Positions 16,624-24,347 of a DNA stretch of 44,320 nt are shown here, piece by piece. The translations under genes and the position numbers were made by a program. A model generated the notes under the pieces. The model saw only the letters and a list, made by a program, of their open reading frames with translations, did not search any database and had not been told where the DNA came from. Origin of the DNA: Desulfobacterales bacterium (GTDB taxonomy: Bacteria; Desulfobacterota; Desulfobacteria; Desulfobacterales; JAAELO01); contig JAAELO010000521.1 of assembly GCA_024226555.1 (NCBI GenBank), forward strand, positions 1 to 44,320, read 5' to 3'. The stretch's first letter is position 1, and each line of letters starts with the position of its first letter.

Positions 16624-17400
16624 TTATCTGCCTGTAAAAGAAGGCTTTCTTTTTTCAATAAAAGCAGTAATACCTTCCCTTGCATCATCTGTTTTAACTA
16701 CTTTAGAAAGTGTTTCTGAAAGATGTTTTACTCCATCTACCAAGCTCATTTCACTGGCTTTATTAAAAGCACTTTTTCCTAATCTCATAGCGATCGGGCT
16801 TTTCTCTGTTAATGAAAGAAGTACCGAATTAACTTCCTCATCAAGCTTTTCAGGCGAAACAACTCTTGTTATCATTCCCATATTAAGTGCTTCATCAGCA
16901 CTTAATTTTTCACCTAAAAGAATCATCTCCATAGCTTTTTTTCTTAGTACATTTCTGAAGATAAGTGCTCCAATCATTAATGGGAAAAGTCCTACATTTA
17001 CTTCAGGAGTTCCAAATTTTGCATCGCTCCTTGCAATAACAATATCACAGGCGAGCATAAAACCAGTTCCTCCAGCAAGACAATAACCATTTACTCTTGC
17101 AACGGTTGGCTTTGGATAATTTGATATCTTAACAAGAAGATCAGCATAGCTCTGGAATGTCTTTTTCTCTTCCTCGTCACCTTTACCCATTGCGCTTGAA
17201 AGCTCAGCTCCTGAACAAAATGCTTTTTCTCCATCACCTGTTATGCAAATGGCTTTAACTTCATCATTATTCTCTGCTTCATCAAGGTAGTTATGAAACA
17301 GTTCAATAGCAGAAGGACTAATGGCATTTCTTTGGGGAGCTCTGTTTATAATGATTGTTCCAACACCATTATTTATTTCAAATAAAAGATCTTTATCCAT
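16624..17400 (-). CDS. Enoyl-CoA hydratase/isomerase family protein, 258 aa
   Basis: A crotonase-fold protein that would hydrate (or isomerise) an enoyl-CoA. The oxyanion-hole motif GDGEKAFCSGAELSS and the active-site segment GYCLAGGTGFMLACD, then FGTPEVNVGLFP, are present. The glutamate of GTPEVN matches the second catalytic acid; the first acid position, usually Glu in GGxxEL, reads GTGFML, so one acid is missing. Related losses occur in methylglutaconyl-CoA hydratase/AtuE-type enzymes and in isomerases. It follows the biotin carrier by 15 bases, so it belongs to the carboxylase operon and may act on the carboxylated product. GGAG lies 9 bases before the ATG. Confidence 0.9.
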   Translation of the reverse strand: MDKDLLFEINNGVGTIIINRAPQRNAISPSAIELFHNYLDEAENNDEVKAICITGDGEKAFCSGAELSSAMGKGDEEEKKTFQSYADLLVKISNYPKPTVARVNGYCLAGGTGFMLACDIVIARSDAKFGTPEVNVGLFPLMIGALIFRNVLRKKAMEMILLGEKLSADEALNMGMITRVVSPEKLDEEVNSVLLSLTEKSPIAMRLGKSAFNKASEMSLVDGVKHLSETLSKVVKTDDAREGITAFIEKRKPSFTGR

Positions 17401-17415
17401 TTTTGTTATCTCCGT

Positions 17416-17925
17416 TTATTCGTCCAACTCACTTTTTTCAATATCAACAAGAATATCTCCAGGCATAACTTTGTCACCCTCTTTAGTATTAACCTTTGTA
17501 ACAGTTCCACTAAATGGTGCAAATAAAGTATTTTCCATCTTCATTGCTGAAACAACTATAACAGCATCACCCTTTTCGATCTTATCTCCCTCTTTCACAT
17601 CCACCGAAATTACTACGGCTGGCATAGGAGGAGTTACCTCTGTTGGATCTTTATCCATACTTTTCTTTCTGGACTTGTTCTGTTCCATAAGATCTGCATC
17701 TGAAACCTCAAAAGATCTTCCATTTATAATTACTGTTTTAGTATCATCTCCACCGGCATAAACATTTAAAGACTGGCCATTTACATTAATGTGTAGCCTG
17801 GAATCTGAAACCCTTTGAAAAGAAACATCATAGAATTTTTCATTAATTTGAGCCTTAAGGGACTCCTGCTTTTGATCAAACTCAACACTTACCTTTTCTT
17901 CATTTACCAATAGGTTATATTCCAC
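17416..17925 (-). CDS. Biotin carboxyl carrier subunit of an acyl-CoA carboxylase, 169 aa
   Basis: The C-terminal biotinyl domain has VVSAMKMENTLFAPFSG, with the biotinylated lysine at about residue 129, and a following strand pattern typical of carriers. The N-terminal 90 residues form a beta-rich domain as in methylcrotonyl/propionyl-type carriers, joined by a short charged linker (EQNKSRKKSMDKDPTE). I chose GTG at 17925 as start: GGAGG lies 5 bases upstream and overlaps the stop of the biotin carboxylase (17928-17930), indicating translational coupling. An ATG at 17955 would overlap the upstream gene without a site. Split carrier and carboxylase subunits are common in anaerobes. Confidence 0.9.
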   Translation of the reverse strand: MEYNLLVNEEKVSVEFDQKQESLKAQINEKFYDVSFQRVSDSRLHINVNGQSLNVYAGGDDTKTVIINGRSFEVSDADLMEQNKSRKKSMDKDPTEVTPPMPAVVISVDVKEGDKIEKGDAVIVVSAMKMENTLFAPFSGTVTKVNTKEGDKVMPGDILVDIEKSELDE

Positions 17926-17927
17926 AA

Positions 17928-19409
17928 TTACCTCCAGTTTCCTAGTGTCTCCCATGGAGTCTGCTGTTTGTCCACAGTACCTGTTGTTTTAGCTTTTCCA
18001 TTTGATGTTAGCCCATCAATAATAAAGGCAAGAGCTGCAATATCGACATTTGTAGATGTTGGTTTCCATTCTGAAAAATGCTTTTCAACAAAATTTGTAT
18101 AAACTTCTCCTTTTATAAAAGGATTGGAGTTCAATACATCGATCAGAAAATGTATTGGAGTTTTAACGCCAATAACTACATATTCCTCAAGAGCTTTAAT
18201 CATCTTATCAATAGCACTTTCCCTTGTTTCTGCATGAACCACAAGCTTTGATAAAATTGGATCATAATCAACAGGAACTTCAAATCCACTATATACACCA
18301 CAATCGTTCCGAATGCCTGGTCCCTTAGGCTCGTCCAGATATGTAATTTTACCGGGTGACGGGAAAAAATCCTTCTCAGGATCTTCTGCATATATTCTAC
18401 ACTCAATAGAATGCCCTCTTCCCCAAACATCATTTTGAGTAATGCTGAGTTTATCACCCCAGGCAATCTCAAGCTGCTTCTTTACAAGATCAATACCTGT
18501 TACCATCTCTGTTACGGGATGCTCCACCTGTAATCTTGTATTCATCTCAAGGAAGTAGAAGTTGTTATTTTCATCTAAAAGAAACTCTACTGTTCCTGCA
18601 TTTATGTATCCGGCAGCTTTAGCTGCTGCAACAGCTGCTTTTCCCATCTCTTCCCTCAATTCCGGAGTCAGAACTGATGATGGCGTTTCTTCAATTATTT
18701 TCTGGTGACGTCTTTGAATCGAGCATTCTCTCTCAAGAACGTGTATACAGTTACCATGTTTATCTGCAAGTACCTGAAATTCGATATGGCGAGCCTTTGT
18801 AAAGAATTTTTCCAGATATATTTCCCCATTACCAAATGCATTTGCAGCTTCTCTTGATGCAGAGGTACAGGCTTGCTCCATCTCATCTTCTGAGTTTACT
18901 ACTCTTATTCCTTTTCCACCACCACCTGCTGTTGCTTTGATAAGAACCGGATAACCGATTTTTTCAGCTTCACTTTTCATTACATTGTGATCAGCTTCAG
19001 CTGAAATCAAGCCTGGAGTTACAGGAACGCCGCTTTCATTCATTATTTTCCTGGAAGTAATTTTATCTCCCATTGAATCTATAACTTTAGCCGGAGGGCC
19101 TATAAAAACAATTCCCTCAGCGTAACATCTTTCTGCAAAAGAGCTGTTCTCAGCTAAAAATCCATATCCGGGATGAATCGCTTCAGCACCTGTTTTTTTT
19201 GCGGCCTCTATTATTTTATCTATATTCAGGTAGCTTTCAGAAGGTTCAGGAGCTCCAAGGAAGTATGATTCATCGGAATTTAATACATGAACAGCTTTGT
19301 CATCTGCTTCGGAGTAAACCGAAACTGTTTTTACTCCCATCTCTTTACAGGTGTTGATTACTCTTAAGGCAATCTCACCTCTGTTTGCTATAAGTATCTT
19401 TTTAAACAT
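17928..19409 (-). CDS. Biotin carboxylase subunit of an acyl-CoA carboxylase, 493 aa
   Basis: Carboxylates biotin on the carrier using ATP and bicarbonate. MFKKILIANRGEIALRVI opens the N-terminal domain; the ATP-grasp part has KATAGGGGKGIRVV, HIEFQVLADKHG, RECSIQRRHQKIIEE and LEMNTRLQVEHPVTEMVTG, all catalytic signatures of AccC/MccA/PccA. The C-terminal domain is complete (IECRIYAEDPEKDFFPSPGK), with an extra tail of about 45 residues. AAAGGA lies 8 bases before the ATG. It follows the carboxyltransferase gene by 82 bases and is coupled to the carrier gene downstream. Confidence 0.95.
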   Translation of the reverse strand: MFKKILIANRGEIALRVINTCKEMGVKTVSVYSEADDKAVHVLNSDESYFLGAPEPSESYLNIDKIIEAAKKTGAEAIHPGYGFLAENSSFAERCYAEGIVFIGPPAKVIDSMGDKITSRKIMNESGVPVTPGLISAEADHNVMKSEAEKIGYPVLIKATAGGGGKGIRVVNSEDEMEQACTSASREAANAFGNGEIYLEKFFTKARHIEFQVLADKHGNCIHVLERECSIQRRHQKIIEETPSSVLTPELREEMGKAAVAAAKAAGYINAGTVEFLLDENNNFYFLEMNTRLQVEHPVTEMVTGIDLVKKQLEIAWGDKLSITQNDVWGRGHSIECRIYAEDPEKDFFPSPGKITYLDEPKGPGIRNDCGVYSGFEVPVDYDPILSKLVVHAETRESAIDKMIKALEEYVVIGVKTPIHFLIDVLNSNPFIKGEVYTNFVEKHFSEWKPTSTNVDIAALAFIIDGLTSNGKAKTTGTVDKQQTPWETLGNWR

Positions 19410-19491
19410 ATATTTTCCTTTTAATAATTGCCCTTTGAAACAATTACTGCGTTATACCAAATTGCTAATTATTATATGAATAATGTTAATA

Positions 19492-21108
19492 CTACATTCT
19501 GAAAACACCAAATCCGTAACAATCATCTCTTAAAGGAGCATTAAGTGAAGCTGAAATTGCCAATCCTATTACATCCCTTGATTTTGCAGGATCAATAATT
19601 CCATCATCCCATAGCTGAGAAGTGCTATAATAAGCATTGCCTTCTTTTAAAGCATTTTCCATCACCGGAGTTTTAATAAATGCAACTTCCTCTTCAGTCA
19701 TTTTCGCTTGCCCCAGTCTTTGCCTCTGATCATTTGTAATTGTTATTAAAACATCAGAAGCTTGCTCTGCACCCATTACACCGATTTGTGCATTAGGCCA
19801 CATCCATAAGAATCTTGGTGAATATGCTCTTCCGCACATGGCATAGTTTCCTGCTCCAAATGAAGCGCCCACAACCATTGTAAATTTAGGCACTGTTGCT
19901 GTTGAAACAGCATTTACCATCTTATGACCATCTTTAGTAATTCCGCCCTTTTCATATTCACGGCCTACTATGAAGCCATTGATATTCTGAAGAAACAGAA
20001 GTGGTATTTTTCGCTTATCGCATAACTGTATAAACTGGGTTGCTTTTTGCGCACATTCCGAAAAAAGAACACCATTGTTTGCTAATATTCCAACCGGATA
20101 ACCATGGATATTTGCCCATCCTGTTACCAGGGTTGGTCCGTACATCTCTTTAAACTCAAGAAATTTACTACCATCAACAATTCGTGCGATTACTTCTCTG
20201 CAGTCGTATGGTTTGGAAAGATCAGGACTAACAATTCCATAAAGTTCTTTAGGATCATAAAGAGGGGCAACAGGATCTATCATTGTAAGCTTTGATTTTT
20301 CATTTTCAGGAAGATTCTGAACAATCTTTCTAATAATCTGAATAGCATGGGGATCATCTTCGGCATAATAATCTGAAACACCGGATTCAGAGCAATGTAC
20401 TTCGGCACCACCAAGTTCATTGGCTGTAACCTCTTCCCCAGTAGCAGCTTTAACAAGTGGTGGACCTCCGAGAAATATTGCTCCATGTTTTTTTACATGT
20501 ACAATATCATCACACATAGCAACCCCATATGCGCCACCAGCAGTGCATAACCCCATAACACCTACAATTTGCGGGATACCCATTTTTGACATCATCGCCT
20601 GGTTTCTAAATACCCGCCCACCATCATCAAGATCCGGGAAAATTTCTGATTGAAGAGGAAGATAGGCTCCTGCAGAATCCATTAAGGTTATCATCGGCAG
20701 ACGGTTTTCCATTGCAACAGTTTGGGCTCTTAAAGATTTTTTAACTCCCATGGGATAAACAGAGCCACCTTTAATAGTTGCATCACTAATACTAATTACA
20801 CACTCTTTACCTCCAACAATACCTATGCCAAGAAGTGTTCCTGCTTTATGAATTTTTCCATCATACATCCCTTTTGCGGCAAGAGGAGCAATTTCAAGAA
20901 AAGGAGTGTTTTTGTCTAATAATAGTTCGAGTTTTTTTTCAGCTGGGATTTTTCCTGATTGCTCCTGACGATCAAGAGCTTTTTGAGATCTTTCATTGAG
21001 TGACCGATCAAGTTCTTTATCCAGGTCTTGAACAAGAGCAGACATCTCAGTATAATTCTTTTGATACTCTTCTGAATTTACATCTATTTTGGTTTCGATT
21101 AGATCCAT
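19492..21108 (-). CDS. Acyl-CoA carboxylase carboxyltransferase subunit (methylcrotonyl/geranyl-CoA type), 538 aa
   Basis: Transfers CO2 from carboxybiotin to an acyl-CoA. Both crotonase-like halves are present. VMGLCTAGGAYGVAMCDD and ELGGAEVHCSESGVSDYYAE are typical of methylcrotonyl-CoA carboxylase beta/LiuB and geranyl-CoA carboxylase AtuC rather than of acetyl-CoA carboxylase; GASFGAGNYAMCGRAY and MWPNAQIGVMGAEQA complete the C-half. Substrate choice between 3-methylcrotonyl-CoA and geranyl-CoA is not readable by eye. GAGAGG lies about 8 bases before the ATG. First enzyme gene after tetR (84-bp gap). Confidence 0.92.
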   Translation of the reverse strand: MDLIETKIDVNSEEYQKNYTEMSALVQDLDKELDRSLNERSQKALDRQEQSGKIPAEKKLELLLDKNTPFLEIAPLAAKGMYDGKIHKAGTLLGIGIVGGKECVISISDATIKGGSVYPMGVKKSLRAQTVAMENRLPMITLMDSAGAYLPLQSEIFPDLDDGGRVFRNQAMMSKMGIPQIVGVMGLCTAGGAYGVAMCDDIVHVKKHGAIFLGGPPLVKAATGEEVTANELGGAEVHCSESGVSDYYAEDDPHAIQIIRKIVQNLPENEKSKLTMIDPVAPLYDPKELYGIVSPDLSKPYDCREVIARIVDGSKFLEFKEMYGPTLVTGWANIHGYPVGILANNGVLFSECAQKATQFIQLCDKRKIPLLFLQNINGFIVGREYEKGGITKDGHKMVNAVSTATVPKFTMVVGASFGAGNYAMCGRAYSPRFLWMWPNAQIGVMGAEQASDVLITITNDQRQRLGQAKMTEEEVAFIKTPVMENALKEGNAYYSTSQLWDDGIIDPAKSRDVIGLAISASLNAPLRDDCYGFGVFRM

Positions 21109-21192
21109 CTAATAACCTCTCCATCCTTTTAGGATATTATGTTAAAAAAAGTGTGACCTTTAAAACCGATAAATATTCAAAGTCTAACTTTT

Positions 21193-21825
21193 TTACGTTC
21201 CGTTTTTTTGCATACTCCAATGATCTGATCTGTTTTCACGATTCGAAATACCATCAATAAGAGTATCGACAATGGGATCTACATAATCCAATAGTTGATC
21301 AGGGGTTCCGGTCATAATCCAGTTTGTTGTCAGATGTTCAACAGTTCCTAAAATCATTGACCGAACAAGATATACATTAATATCTTTTTTGAACTCACCG
21401 GACTCTATTCCCTCTTCTATTATTGAATTTATATTTTTTATCCCTTTTCTGATTGCCTTGTGACCTTCGGTGTCAAGAAACTTCCTGTTATGCTTAAGAA
21501 TAAGCATCATAATAGAAGCAAACTCATTATTGGTTTGATATGAATCCATAAACAGGTATACTATAGCTCTTAGCTTATTGGCACTTCCCTTAATAAGTTT
21601 CAGATGAAACTCCATAAGGCCAAAAAGATCTTTCGCTGATTCTGTTGGTATAGAAAAAAGTAAACCTTCTTTTGTTGTAAAATATTCGTATATCGATGCC
21701 TCAGAAATCTTAGCTTCTTTTGAAATCTCTGCTATTGTAGATTCCTGAAATCCTCTTTCTGCAAATACCTTTGCAGCTACTTTTATGATCTGCTTTTTTC
21801 TCTCTTCAGTTTTTAGATTGGCCAT
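21193..21825 (-). CDS. TetR/AcrR family transcriptional regulator, 210 aa
   Basis: The N-terminal helix-turn-helix (AAKVFAERGFQESTIAEISK, then AKISEASIYEYFTTKEGLL) spans about residues 14-62. The ligand domain is helical and TetR_C-like, and probably senses an acyl-CoA given its neighbours (inference). I chose the ATG at 21825 because AGGTGGG lies upstream and the N-terminus MANLKTEERKKQI is standard; a longer reading from 21864 adds 13 unconserved residues. It heads the minus-strand island, and a strong promoter inside a 16-bp inverted repeat lies just upstream (21884-21931), consistent with autorepression. Confidence 0.9.
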   Translation of the reverse strand: MANLKTEERKKQIIKVAAKVFAERGFQESTIAEISKEAKISEASIYEYFTTKEGLLFSIPTESAKDLFGLMEFHLKLIKGSANKLRAIVYLFMDSYQTNNEFASIMMLILKHNRKFLDTEGHKAIRKGIKNINSIIEEGIESGEFKKDINVYLVRSMILGTVEHLTTNWIMTGTPDQLLDYVDPIVDTLIDGISNRENRSDHWSMQKNGT

Positions 21826-21883
21826 ATTTAAATCCCACCTGATAAAACTTGTATAGTAATGCATTTAGCCTTGTTTATGATTT

Positions 21884-21931
21884 AATATAGAGTGCCACTT
21901 TTATTATGTCAACAAAATAAATGTCGCACTT
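21884..21931 (-). promoter_or_regulatory. Promoter and inverted-repeat operator of the tetR-carboxylase operon
   Basis: On the minus strand TTGACA (21912-21907), a 17-base spacer and TATATT (21889-21884) make a near-consensus sigma-70 promoter. AGTGCCACTTTTATTA (21891-21906) in the spacer is an imperfect inverted copy of AATAAATGTCGCACTT (21916-21931) just upstream of the -35, so a bound dimer pair would straddle the -35. TetR is the obvious candidate repressor. Confidence 0.6.
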
Positions 21932-22047
21932 TGTACATTATTGATAAAGAACGCATTGAAGGTTGAAAAACATAGCATTGTGAAACTTTATATTATTTGA
22001 AATATATCAATTTAGTGACTAAAAGTTAAAGATTTTTCTTAATATTG

Positions 22048-22122
22048 GTTGTCTGTGCAACGTTTTACTTGACACACATAATCGAACATGCAATTAATAT
22101 ATTTATTTGTTGCTTGTGCAAC
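22048..22122 (+). promoter_or_regulatory. Promoter of the marR gene flanked by twin operator boxes
   Basis: TTGACA (22069-22074) and ATTAAT (22093-22098, 18-base spacer) form a promoter. GTTGTCTGTGCAAC (22048-22061) and GTTGCTTGTGCAAC (22109-22122), 12 of 14 bases alike and each with GTTG/CAAC dyad symmetry, bracket it on both sides. This is a typical arrangement for MarR autorepression. Confidence 0.6.
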
Positions 22123-22169
22123 TATGTTTGATATTTGAAACACGCACCTTAATGAAGGAGTCTAAAAAA

Positions 22170-22604
22170 GTGATACCGGAAACATTAGACAATGCTCTTG
22201 GATTTAACTTGTACAGGGTTAACCTTCTTATGAGAAGAGAGTTGATGCAGGCTCTTTCCGATTATGAAATAACTCCTGAACAATGGCAAATTATGAGTAT
22301 ACTGAGGGAATCAAAAGCTCCTCTAAATCAGCGTGAAATTGTTCAGGACACCTTGAAGGACAAGTATACCGTTTCACGAATTATCAACCGCCTTGAACGA
22401 GATGGATGGGTGACAAAAAAAGTCAGTCCAAACGATAAAAGATCCACTCTTATCGGGTTGACTGAAAAAAGCAACACACTTCAGAAGAATATACAGAAAC
22501 TGCTGTCCGATCATTTTAATAAAATTTTCAAGGCTTTTGGCAAGGATGACCATGATCATCTGTTAGAATTGCTAAAAAAATTACGTAAGATTTTAAAAGA
22601 CTAA
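22170..22604 (+). CDS. MarR family transcriptional regulator, 144 aa, GTG start
   Basis: A small winged-helix regulator: LMQALSDYEITPEQWQIMSI leads into the DNA-binding helices (PLNQREIVQDTLKDKYTVSR) and the wing has VTKKVSPNDKRSTLIGLTEK, the D-K-R signature of MarR. Dimerisation helices flank it. I prefer GTG at 22170, with AAGGAG 9 bases upstream, over ATG at 22152, which lacks a site. It is transcribed divergently from tetR and is followed 100 bases later by a DUF169 gene. Ligand unknown. Confidence 0.9.
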   Translation: MIPETLDNALGFNLYRVNLLMRRELMQALSDYEITPEQWQIMSILRESKAPLNQREIVQDTLKDKYTVSRIINRLERDGWVTKKVSPNDKRSTLIGLTEKSNTLQKNIQKLLSDHFNKIFKAFGKDDHDHLLELLKKLRKILKD

Positions 22605-22704
22605 TAGATTCAACAAAAAAAAGGAAAATTCAGGATCGGGCATAAATCACCCGGTATTCAGCAGGGATACGATAAAGTAATTTAAAAAAACAGGAGGAAA
22701 ACTT

Positions 22705-23538
22705 ATGAACAAGGAATATGCTGAAACATTATCAACTTTTCTTGAAGTTACAGGTGTTGACGAAGTACCAATGGGAATTTATTTTTCAGATAAAAAACCT
22801 GATGATGGATACTCCCCAAAGTTTAATGATCTTCCTACCCGTGAAAAAGAGATAAATAATGAAATTGTATGGCAGAAAATATTCGCTGATTTTTCATGTG
22901 TCCTTGGAAAAATCTGGCTTGCACGAAAAAAGAAAACTGCAGCATATTTTTCTGCTGATCAGTTCGGATGCCCGGGAGGTGCTTTCTGGCTTGGTTTCCT
23001 TAAACCCCAGACAGATACTATTAATCATTATGTTTCAACTGGAATACCAGACAGAATGAAAGGTGAACTCTATTGTGATTCTCCAGATCATTTAAAGCAG
23101 ATCCTTGAGTATATTGATCCGGAACCTGCTCCTAACAAATATTGCATATTTAAACCCTTAAACAGTTTTACAAAAAAGGAACAACCTGAATTTGTAACTT
23201 TTTTTGTGAGACCGGAATCTCTGGCCGGACTCCATCAACTTGCAACATTTGTCACTAATGATCCGGAAGTGGTCGTCTCTCCCTGGAGTTCTGCATGCGG
23301 CAGCCTTGTTGTGTGGCCCATGTATTATCAGGCAAAAGGTTTAAATAAAGCAGTTCTTGGAGGATGGGATCCTTCGGGCAGAAAATTCTTCAAGACAGAT
23401 GAACTCTCGTTTACAATACCAGCCAGTATGTTCACAGACATGCTTAATCGTTATGATGAATCCTTTTTGAAAACAAGTACATGGAAAAATGTACAAAAAA
23501 AAATAGACCGCAGTAAGAAAACCTGGGGTGAGGTATAA
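22705..23538 (+). CDS. DUF169-family protein, 277 aa
   Basis: DUF169 members of anaerobes and methanogens share a V-P-M/V-G-I-x-F opening (here VDEVPMGIYFSDKKPDD), a mid cysteine-glycine motif (QFGCPGGAFWLGF) and a late SPWSSACGSLVVWPM. All are present at normal length. Function is unknown. The two cysteine motifs are conserved and could bind a metal or cofactor, which is unproven. AGGAGG lies 8 bases before the ATG. It follows marR and is probably cotranscribed, so it may be what MarR controls, next to the catabolic island. Confidence 0.85.
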   Translation: MNKEYAETLSTFLEVTGVDEVPMGIYFSDKKPDDGYSPKFNDLPTREKEINNEIVWQKIFADFSCVLGKIWLARKKKTAAYFSADQFGCPGGAFWLGFLKPQTDTINHYVSTGIPDRMKGELYCDSPDHLKQILEYIDPEPAPNKYCIFKPLNSFTKKEQPEFVTFFVRPESLAGLHQLATFVTNDPEVVVSPWSSACGSLVVWPMYYQAKGLNKAVLGGWDPSGRKFFKTDELSFTIPASMFTDMLNRYDESFLKTSTWKNVQKKIDRSKKTWGEV

Positions 23539-23558
23539 TACTAATTATATAGTTTTTG

Positions 23559-23585
23559 GGTGACTCAAAGGGTCACGTTTTGTTT
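23559..23585 (+). terminator. Weak hairpin with T-rich tail after the DUF169 gene
   Basis: GTGAC (23560-23564) and GTCAC (23572-23576) form a short stem followed by GTTTTGTTTT. The stem is only 5 bp, so termination strength is doubtful. Confidence 0.35.
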
Positions 23586-23641
23586 TGCCCTTAGTCTTTA
23601 GATCAGCCTTGTCCTTTTAAATATTATTGAATATAACTACA

Positions 23642-23732
23642 GGGAGCCTCTAAAAATTAAATTTTTGGTTGAAGTACAACGTTACGAGCCGATTTTACAT
23701 TATTTATTATTTTCTCGTAACACAGCAATTCA
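23642..23732 (+). mobile_element. Decayed MITE copy 7
   Basis: GGGAGCCTCTAAAAATTAAA, then TTTTTGGTTGAAGTACAA, then ACGAGCCGATTTTAC follow the head half of the family. The tail half has decayed and no right terminal repeat is found. It lies in the 339-bp gap before the Tudor-like gene, which otherwise holds no gene. Confidence 0.6.
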
Positions 23733-23877
23733 TACAAAAGGCATTTTTTAAGATTTCTGACATCAAGTTGCTAAGACTATTAATAACATGCTAAGATAAT
23801 TGAATTAATGTCCAACCCTGGCACAATATAACCTTTTCGTCTTTATTCAAATGTTTAGTTAACAGGAGGGCTTTACC

Positions 23878-24276
23878 ATGCTTGTCCATCGTATTATCTT
23901 ATTTTTCATGTTTATCGCCATGTGTAACACTGGTCAAATCACAGCACAAAACCCTTCCGGAAGCTGGGAAATTGACCAAAAACCCTTTGTTAACTGGAGC
24001 AGAGATGCATATTGGTATCCAGCTACAATTATAAAAAAAGAGGGTAACCGATATTTCGTCCTGTTTGATGATGGGGACAAAGAATGGACTGATCAATCCA
24101 GAATGATTCCTGATGATATTGCTGTTGGCGATCGTGTTTTTGGTAACTGGAAAGGTAAAGGTAAGTATTACTCTGGTAGAATAACTACCAGAAATGGCAC
24201 TACAATCCATATTAAATATGACGATGGTGACCAGGAAACAACAACAATTTCGTATATAAGAGTAAAAAGACCATAA
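23878..24276 (+). CDS. Secreted protein with two Tudor-like domains, 132 aa
   Basis: A Sec signal peptide (IILFFMFIAMCNTG, then a likely cut after TAQ) precedes two short SH3-like/Tudor repeats. The first runs from WSRDAYWYPATIIKKEGNRY to FDDGDKEW, the second from KGKYYSGRITTRNGTTIHIK to YDDGDQET. The W/Y-YxAxI...V-x-FDDG-D-x-E-x pattern matches DUF4537/agenet-type Tudor folds. Cytosolic eukaryotic Tudor domains read methylated residues; exported bacterial versions have no known role. AGGAGG lies 8 bases before the ATG. It stands alone, with a hairpin terminator 38 bases past its stop. Confidence 0.78.
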   Translation: MLVHRIILFFMFIAMCNTGQITAQNPSGSWEIDQKPFVNWSRDAYWYPATIIKKEGNRYFVLFDDGDKEWTDQSRMIPDDIAVGDRVFGNWKGKGKYYSGRITTRNGTTIHIKYDDGDQETTTISYIRVKRP

Positions 24277-24313
24277 GAGATAGGACCTCATTCAAAAATC
24301 CTGTAAAACTGCA

Positions 24314-24347
24314 TTAAGGGTGTCAAGTAGATTTTTTGACACCTTAA
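24314..24347 (+). terminator. Hairpin after the Tudor-like gene
   Basis: TTAAGGGTGTCAA (24314-24326) pairs with TTGACACCTTAA (24336-24347), with one bulged base. The downstream tract is only moderately T-rich (CGCTTTTAG). A bidirectional role is possible because a dead gene converges from the other side. Confidence 0.5.

Noticed and set aside
16476-16688. 70-codon minus-strand ORF
   Set aside because: It lies inside MITE copy 6 and the end of the hydratase gene in another frame; it is explained by the repeat and the real gene.
18200-18472. 90-codon minus-strand ORF within the biotin carboxylase region
   Set aside because: It overlaps the biotin carboxylase in another frame and has no independent support.
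23780-23830. Sigma-54 promoter (TGGCAC) before the Tudor-like gene
   Set aside because: TGGCAC is present but the required TTGC at the correct distance is missing.
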